Assembly: GCA_963842335.1 (NCBI GenBank)
Contig: CAWJGF010000006.1
Span: 1-64,000, forward strand
Reading direction: 5' to 3'
DNA: 64,000 nucleotides
From: PALSA-600 sp963842335
GTDB taxonomy: Bacteria; Actinomycetota; Thermoleophilia; Gaiellales; Gaiellaceae
Shown here: positions 60,469-64,000 of the stretch, piece by piece
Layout: each line of letters starts with the position of its first letter
How positions within the stretch are numbered: position 1 is the first letter of the stretch
The notes under the pieces: generated by a model
Databases searched by the model: none
The model's input: only the letters and a program-made list of their open reading frames with translations
What the model was told of the DNA's origin: nothing
Made by a program: the position numbers and the translations under genes

Positions 60469-62380
60469 TCTCCGGGCCACCTACCGACTGCAGCTGACGC
60501 CGGAGTTCGGCTTCGCGCAGGCACGCGAGCTCGTCCCGTATCTGCGCGATCTCGGCGTGACGCATCTTTACCTCTCACCGTCGCTTCAGGCGCGCGAAGG
60601 CTCGACGCACGGCTACGACGTCGTCGACCCGCGCCACATCTCGCCGGCTCTCGGTGGTGAGGCCGAGTTCCGCGAGCTCGCCGGCGGCGAGCTCGGTGTC
60701 ATCCTCGACATCGTCCCGAACCACATGGCGGCGGTCGACGAGAGCCCGTTCTGGCGCGATCCCGAGTTGCGGAAGATGTTCTTCGACGTCGACCTGCGAA
60801 CGGGGTTCCATCGGCGCTTCTTCGACGTCGGGGAGCTGGGTGGGCTGAAGCAAGAGGACTGGGAGGTGTTCTGGGCCACCCACGCGAAGGTGATCGAGCT
60901 CGTGCTCGCGGGACTTGTCGACGGCGTGCGCGTCGACCATCCCGACGGCCTCGCGGATCCCGCGCAGTATTTCGAGCGCCTGCGTGAGGCGGGCATCGAG
61001 CATGTGTGGGCCGAGAAGATCGTCGAGCCCGGTGAGGAGGTGCGCGACTGGCCGATCGAGGGGACGACGGGCTACGAGTTCCTCAACGAGGTGATGGGGC
61101 TTTTCGTCGACTCCGCGGCCGAGACCACGTTCACCGCTCTCTACGAGCAAGTGACCGGCGACACGCGCCGCTTCGAGGACATCGCCGCCCTCGCGAAGCT
61201 GGAAGTCGCCGTCAACATCTTCGAGCCGGAGCTGCGGCGACTGCACGAGGAGGCTGCAGTCGACGGCTTGCCGGCCGCGCTCGCGTCGTTCCAGGTGTAC
61301 CGCACCTACATCCAACCGCACGCCGGCGTGATCGACGACGACGACCGCGACGAGATCGGGCGGGCCGGCGTCCCGGAGGAGCTGCGGCGGATCCTCTTGC
61401 TGCAGGAGGCGGGTCATGAGGAGTTCGTGGTGCGTTTCCAGCAGACGACCGGCCCGGTGATGGCGAAGGGCGTCGAGGACACCGCGTTCTACCGTTACTT
61501 TCGGCTCGCTGCGTTGAACGAGGTCGGCGGCAACCCGGGTCGTTTTGGGCTTCCCGTCTCCGAGTTCCATGACGGGAACACGAAGCGTGCGGTGCGCTTC
61601 CCGGGACAGCTGCTGACCACGTACACCCACGACACGAAACGCTCGCCCGACGTGCGTTCGCGGTTGGTTGCGCTGACGTGGCTCGCTGACGAGTGGGCGG
61701 CTCGGGTGCGCGCGTGGCGTGCTGAGCTCGGCGGCCTCGACGACGCGCGCGAGGAGCTGCTCGTCTATCAGACTCTCGTCGGTGCGCTCCCGATCTCGCG
61801 CGAACGCCTCGACGCTTACCTCGAGAAGGCGCTGCGCGAGGGGAAAGTGACGACGAACTGGCTCACGCCGAATCTCGAGCACGAGGCCCGGGTGAAGGAG
61901 TACGCCGCGCGCGCCGCCGAGTTGATTGCACGCGATCCGTTTCTTGACCGCGTGCGCGAGGTGGGACGGCGGATCGCGCTCGGTCAGTTGCTCCTGAAGC
62001 TCACCGCGCCGGGCGTGCCGGACATCTATCAAGGTGATGAGCTCGAGGATCTCTCGCTCGTCGATCCGGACAACCGGCGGCCGGTCGACTGGGCTGCACG
62101 CCGCGCCGCGCTGGCGGGCCTGCTGGCGGGAGCGGCGCCGAGCGCAGAGACGGAGAAGCTCTTCGTGACCTGGAGGACGCTTGCGCTCCGCGCCGAGCGC
62201 CCCGCCGCCTTCGCCGGTTCGTATGAGGCCCTCGATTTCGGGGCTGGGGTGTGCGCGTACACGCGCGGCGGCGAGGTGCTGGTCACCGTCGCGGTGCATC
62301 CCGACGCACGCGTCCGCGTGCCCGACGGCTGGCGCGACGTGCTCGGGCTCGCCGGGTTCGCCTTGTGCGTTCGCAGTTAG
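60461..62380 (+). CDS. treY: Maltooligosyltrehalose synthase
   Basis: A 639-residue GH13_26 protein from GTG 60461, overlapping the treX stop by eight bases. Motifs: ATYRLQLTPEFGFAQARELV, LSPSLQAREGSTHGYDVVD, LDIVPNHMA, LVDGVRVDHPDGLADP (nucleophile Asp), VWAEKIVEPGEEVRDWPIEG (acid Glu) and TYTHDTKRSPDVRSRL (third Asp). It turns the reducing end of a maltodextrin into a trehalose unit. It is shorter than most TreY proteins (700 or more), mostly in the middle and C-terminal part. Confidence 0.93.
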   Translation: MRDLRATYRLQLTPEFGFAQARELVPYLRDLGVTHLYLSPSLQAREGSTHGYDVVDPRHISPALGGEAEFRELAGGELGVILDIVPNHMAAVDESPFWRDPELRKMFFDVDLRTGFHRRFFDVGELGGLKQEDWEVFWATHAKVIELVLAGLVDGVRVDHPDGLADPAQYFERLREAGIEHVWAEKIVEPGEEVRDWPIEGTTGYEFLNEVMGLFVDSAAETTFTALYEQVTGDTRRFEDIAALAKLEVAVNIFEPELRRLHEEAAVDGLPAALASFQVYRTYIQPHAGVIDDDDRDEIGRAGVPEELRRILLLQEAGHEEFVVRFQQTTGPVMAKGVEDTAFYRYFRLAALNEVGGNPGRFGLPVSEFHDGNTKRAVRFPGQLLTTYTHDTKRSPDVRSRLVALTWLADEWAARVRAWRAELGGLDDAREELLVYQTLVGALPISRERLDAYLEKALREGKVTTNWLTPNLEHEARVKEYAARAAELIARDPFLDRVREVGRRIALGQLLLKLTAPGVPDIYQGDELEDLSLVDPDNRRPVDWAARRAALAGLLAGAAPSAETEKLFVTWRTLALRAERPAAFAGSYEALDFGAGVCAYTRGGEVLVTVAVHPDARVRVPDGWRDVLGLAGFALCVRS

Positions 62381-62976
62381 GGGTCTTGAGGTGCCTGAGA
62401 CTGAGCCCAGCGCGCGAGCTGGTCCTCGGGCTGGAGGTCGATCGCCGTCGCCGGAGCCGAGGCGAGTCGCGCCATCGCCGCGGCCAGATCCGCACTCAAG
62501 CCCTGCATCGCGTGTGTGAGCGTGGTCCGCAAGCCGAACAGGGCCTCGACCTGACCCTGAAGCTCGCCGACCTGTCGTAAGCCCTCGGTCTTCAGCGACG
62601 CGACGACGTCCTCGGCGTCGCGCACCAGTTGCTCCGCACGGTGGCGGGACTCACGGTCGATCTGCTCGCGGCGCTCCTGGATGTCGTTGAGTGACCGCGC
62701 GAGCGTCTGTTCCCGCTCGCGCCCCGCCTCGATGCGGGCCTGGAGCTCGGCGACCTCCAGCTGCAGTGCGTTCACGCGCTGCGTGGCGGCGTGGAGCTCG
62801 AGCTCGAGCCTGCTCACGATCAGTTGGTCGTGTGCGAGCGCGGCCTCGACGTCGCCGCGCCTGAAGCCCCCGAACCGGGTGCGGCGCAGAGCGTGCTCGC
62901 TCGCCATGGCCGGACTGTACTGCGCGATGTGGATGGCTTCCGGCGGGGCGGCCTGTGCCGGCTCAGGTCCGCGCAC
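62377..62976 (-). CDS. DivIVA-like coiled-coil protein, C-terminal half of a frameshifted tandem gene
   Basis: The frame from GTG 62976 (or ATG 62907) carries RRTRFGGFRRGDVEAALAHD, a DivIVA-type N-terminal motif. A long coiled coil follows (LELELHAATQRVNALQLEVA to REQIDRESRHRAEQLVRDAE), ending with an Ala-rich tail. The same frame stays open upstream as a Pro/Glu/Val-rich linker (VEPFVEPVVEPVRGPEPAQ) until about 63090, where it meets the separate frame of the gene at 63281. I read the two as halves of one protein with two DivIVA-like domains. DivIVA proteins mark poles or septa. Confidence 0.7.
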   Translation of the reverse strand: MRGPEPAQAAPPEAIHIAQYSPAMASEHALRRTRFGGFRRGDVEAALAHDQLIVSRLELELHAATQRVNALQLEVAELQARIEAGREREQTLARSLNDIQERREQIDRESRHRAEQLVRDAEDVVASLKTEGLRQVGELQGQVEALFGLRTTLTHAMQGLSADLAAAMARLASAPATAIDLQPEDQLARWAQSQAPQDP

Positions 62977-63281
62977 CGGTTCGACAACTGGTTCGACGAA
63001 CGGCTCGACGGCGGACTCGACGGTTTCGCCGGGCTCCGCCTCGGGGACAGCATCGGTAACGGCTTGTGCTGTGCTGCTGCTGCTGCTGCGCCGGTCTCCG
63101 CACGGTGGCGCTCGACCTCCGAGAGCCGCACCGTCAGGCGCTCGGTCTCGTCACGCAGATGGGTCACCTTGAACCTGAGCTCGGCCAGGAGTACCTCGAC
63201 GTCGCCGACGCGATAGCCCGCGAGCCAGGCGCGTCGCAGCTTTTGGCTGGGCGGGTTCGAAGTGGGGATTGGTTCGTCCAT
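62820..63281 (-). CDS. DivIVA-like protein, N-terminal half ending in a frameshift
   Basis: From ATG 63281: MDEPIPTSNPPSQKLRRAWL, AGYRVGDVEVLLAELRFKVT, then coiled coil to VERHRAETGAAAAAA. The Ala tract is coded by a GCA repeat (63070-63091). After it this frame becomes Ser/Arg/Pro-rich noise to the stop at 62820, while the -1 frame continues as sensible protein into the gene at 62377. The real product is probably about 300 residues if the shift is an error or is bypassed. Confidence 0.6.
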   Translation of the reverse strand: MDEPIPTSNPPSQKLRRAWLAGYRVGDVEVLLAELRFKVTHLRDETERLTVRLSEVERHRAETGAAAAAAQHKPLPMLSPRRSPAKPSSPPSSRSSNQLSNRCADLSRHRPPRRKPSTSRSTVRPWRASTLCAAPGSGASGAATSRPRSHTTN

Positions 63282-63299
63282 TGGAAGGCGCCTAGGTAA

Positions 63300-63600
63300 A
63301 GGATACGAGGGCGGTCGGTCGCCCCAAGGCCGCACGTGCCGGGCGGAGACGCGCCTGTGGATCGTGTGGCAGTTCTGTAACCCTCGTTTGGCGAGGGGAC
63401 GTAGCCCTGAGGCCTGTCGGCGTGGGTCGATGGAGGGTCGACCAGTAGTCGGAGACCGCAAGTTGTGATCTCGGTACCCTCTTGCGACCTGTGCTCTCCC
63501 GTGACGGGAAGAGCCGACGTACTGGCTGCGCGCATCTCGGGCGTGGCCAGGAGAAGTGGGGGCCGAGGTGCCGCAGCTTCGGCCCCCACTTAATCTTTTT
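63300..63600 (+). ncRNA. Structured leader or small-RNA candidate upstream of glutamate dehydrogenase
   Basis: The 400 bases 63282-63681 hold no gene. On the plus strand they contain hairpins CCCTCG/CGAGGG (about 63380-63400), GGTCGA/TCGACC (about 63425-63445) and CTCTCCCG/CGGGAAGAG (about 63493-63512), then a strong terminator. This looks like an RNA that ends before gdh. It does not match 6S, tmRNA, RNase P, SRP or a riboswitch class I know. Low confidence in the 5' end. Confidence 0.35.
63554..63600 (+). terminator. Intrinsic terminator with a perfect 13-bp stem
   Basis: AAGTGGGGGCCGA (63554-63566) pairs with TCGGCCCCCACTT (63579-63591) around a 12-base loop, followed by AATC and T5 (63596-63600). 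No plus-strand gene lies within the 1.2 kb before it, so it ends an unannotated transcript or attenuates gdh. Confidence 0.85.
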
Positions 63601-63681
63601 CGGAGCGTTCGGTTGCCCCGGTTGCCTCGCGGCCTCACCCGAGGCGCATCGCCGATCGACTTTTCCATTACCCTCCCGGCC

Positions 63682-64000
63682 GTGGCCAAGGTCGCGCACC
63701 CCGCGCCGATGCTGGAGTGGGACACTCCCCTCTACCAGCAGGCAAGCACGCAACTCGATCACGCCCTCGAGATTGCAGCCGTTCCCGATTTCGTCTCGAC
63801 GCGCCTGCGCTACCCCGAACGGGCCTTGATCCTCACGCTGCCAGTGAGGATGGACGACGGCTCGTACCGCTCGTTCCCGGCCTACCGCGTGCAGCACTCG
63901 TCGGTGCTCGGGCCGACGAAGGGCGGCATCCGCTACGACGAGGCCGTCGACCTGGGGGAGTGCGCTGCGCTCGCGATGTGGATGACCTGGAAGTGCGCGC
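63682..64000 (+). CDS. gdhA: Glu/Leu/Phe/Val dehydrogenase, N-terminal part, probably glutamate dehydrogenase (runs off the window)
   Basis: The frame opens at GTG 63682 (VAKVAHPAPMLEWDTPLYQQ), with ATG 63709 as an alternative, and stays open to the window end (106 codons). It has the dimerisation domain start of glutamate dehydrogenases: ERALILTLPVRMDDG, YRVQHSSVLGPTKGGIRYDE with the GPxKGGIR motif, and ALAMWMTWKCA with the substrate-binding Lys region. The family interconverts glutamate (or branched-chain amino acids) and 2-oxo acids with NAD(P)H. A structured region with a terminator precedes it. Confidence 0.88.
   Translation, partial: MAKVAHPAPMLEWDTPLYQQASTQLDHALEIAAVPDFVSTRLRYPERALILTLPVRMDDGSYRSFPAYRVQHSSVLGPTKGGIRYDEAVDLGECAALAMWMTWKCA

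Noticed and set aside
63065..63092. Phase variation through the GCT/GCA repeat
   Set aside because: The repeat unit is three bases, so gain or loss of whole units cannot change the frame.
63300..63600. 6S RNA, tmRNA, RNase P RNA or SRP RNA
   Set aside because: None of the conserved sequence landmarks of these RNAs is present on either strand.

Overview
The window is GC-rich bacterial DNA, roughly two thirds G+C by eye. It has dense gene packing, many 4-base ATGA/GTGA start-stop overlaps and frequent GTG or TTG starts. A GlgE/TreS/maltokinase pathway, a three-gene pntAB transhydrogenase, topoisomerase IB, IS110 debris and a sigma-R-like trxB promoter together suggest an Actinomycetota genome. 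I would guess the class Thermoleophilia, but that is an inference from gene content and not a proven placement.

Layout. 1-4.5 kb: end of a probable DNA methyltransferase gene, yifB (comM-like), dprA, a DAO-family flavoenzyme and a cyclic-nucleotide-binding protein that lacks an ordinary start codon. 4.5-7.6 kb: an M24 enzyme with altered metal ligands and several tiny proteins. 7.4-21.9 kb: an accessory-looking zone of GNAT proteins, decayed genes (VOC, SnoaL-like, a frameshifted GNAT, a GrpB fragment), three paralogous S51 peptidases that each carry the same upstream block, a secreted ricin-type lectin, an MBL hydrolase, YccF, an SDR, a small phosphotransferase, a two-component system with a palindromic operator candidate, an IS110 remnant and a creatininase-family gene. 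22-24.4 kb: a TIGR02960-type sigma factor divergent from an MFS transporter, with a perfect inverted repeat between them.

24.5-47.5 kb is mostly housekeeping. It holds a pntAA-pntAB-pntB-ornithine cyclodeaminase-like operon, DedA, an IDH-like dehydrogenase, topoisomerase IB, a zinc-ribbon protein, an AddB/AddA/Nth DNA-repair run, a PAS protein, a stand-alone OLD-type TOPRIM protein, two cupins, CorA, TrxB, RmuC, a DinG-type helicase, a DUF3105 protein and tRNA-Leu(UAA). Next to the tRNA sits an AAA ATPase read from what looks like a leaderless promoter.

49-62.4 kb is a glucan/trehalose block: malQ divergent from a seven-gene run glgE-treS-mak-glgB-treZ-treX-treY. It joins the GlgE route (trehalose to maltose to maltose-1-phosphate to alpha-glucan, then branching) to the TreX/TreY/TreZ route (glucan back to trehalose), so one transcript could encode a glucan-trehalose cycle. 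The window ends with a DivIVA-like gene broken by a frameshift, a structured leader or small-RNA region with a strong terminator, and the start of a glutamate dehydrogenase gene.

I see no CRISPR array, rRNA or intact mobile element. The most unusual signals are the triplicated peptidase cassettes, a repeated foldable element, the rmuC leader with twin UUCG hairpins, several perfect operator palindromes and the combined glucan-trehalose operon.
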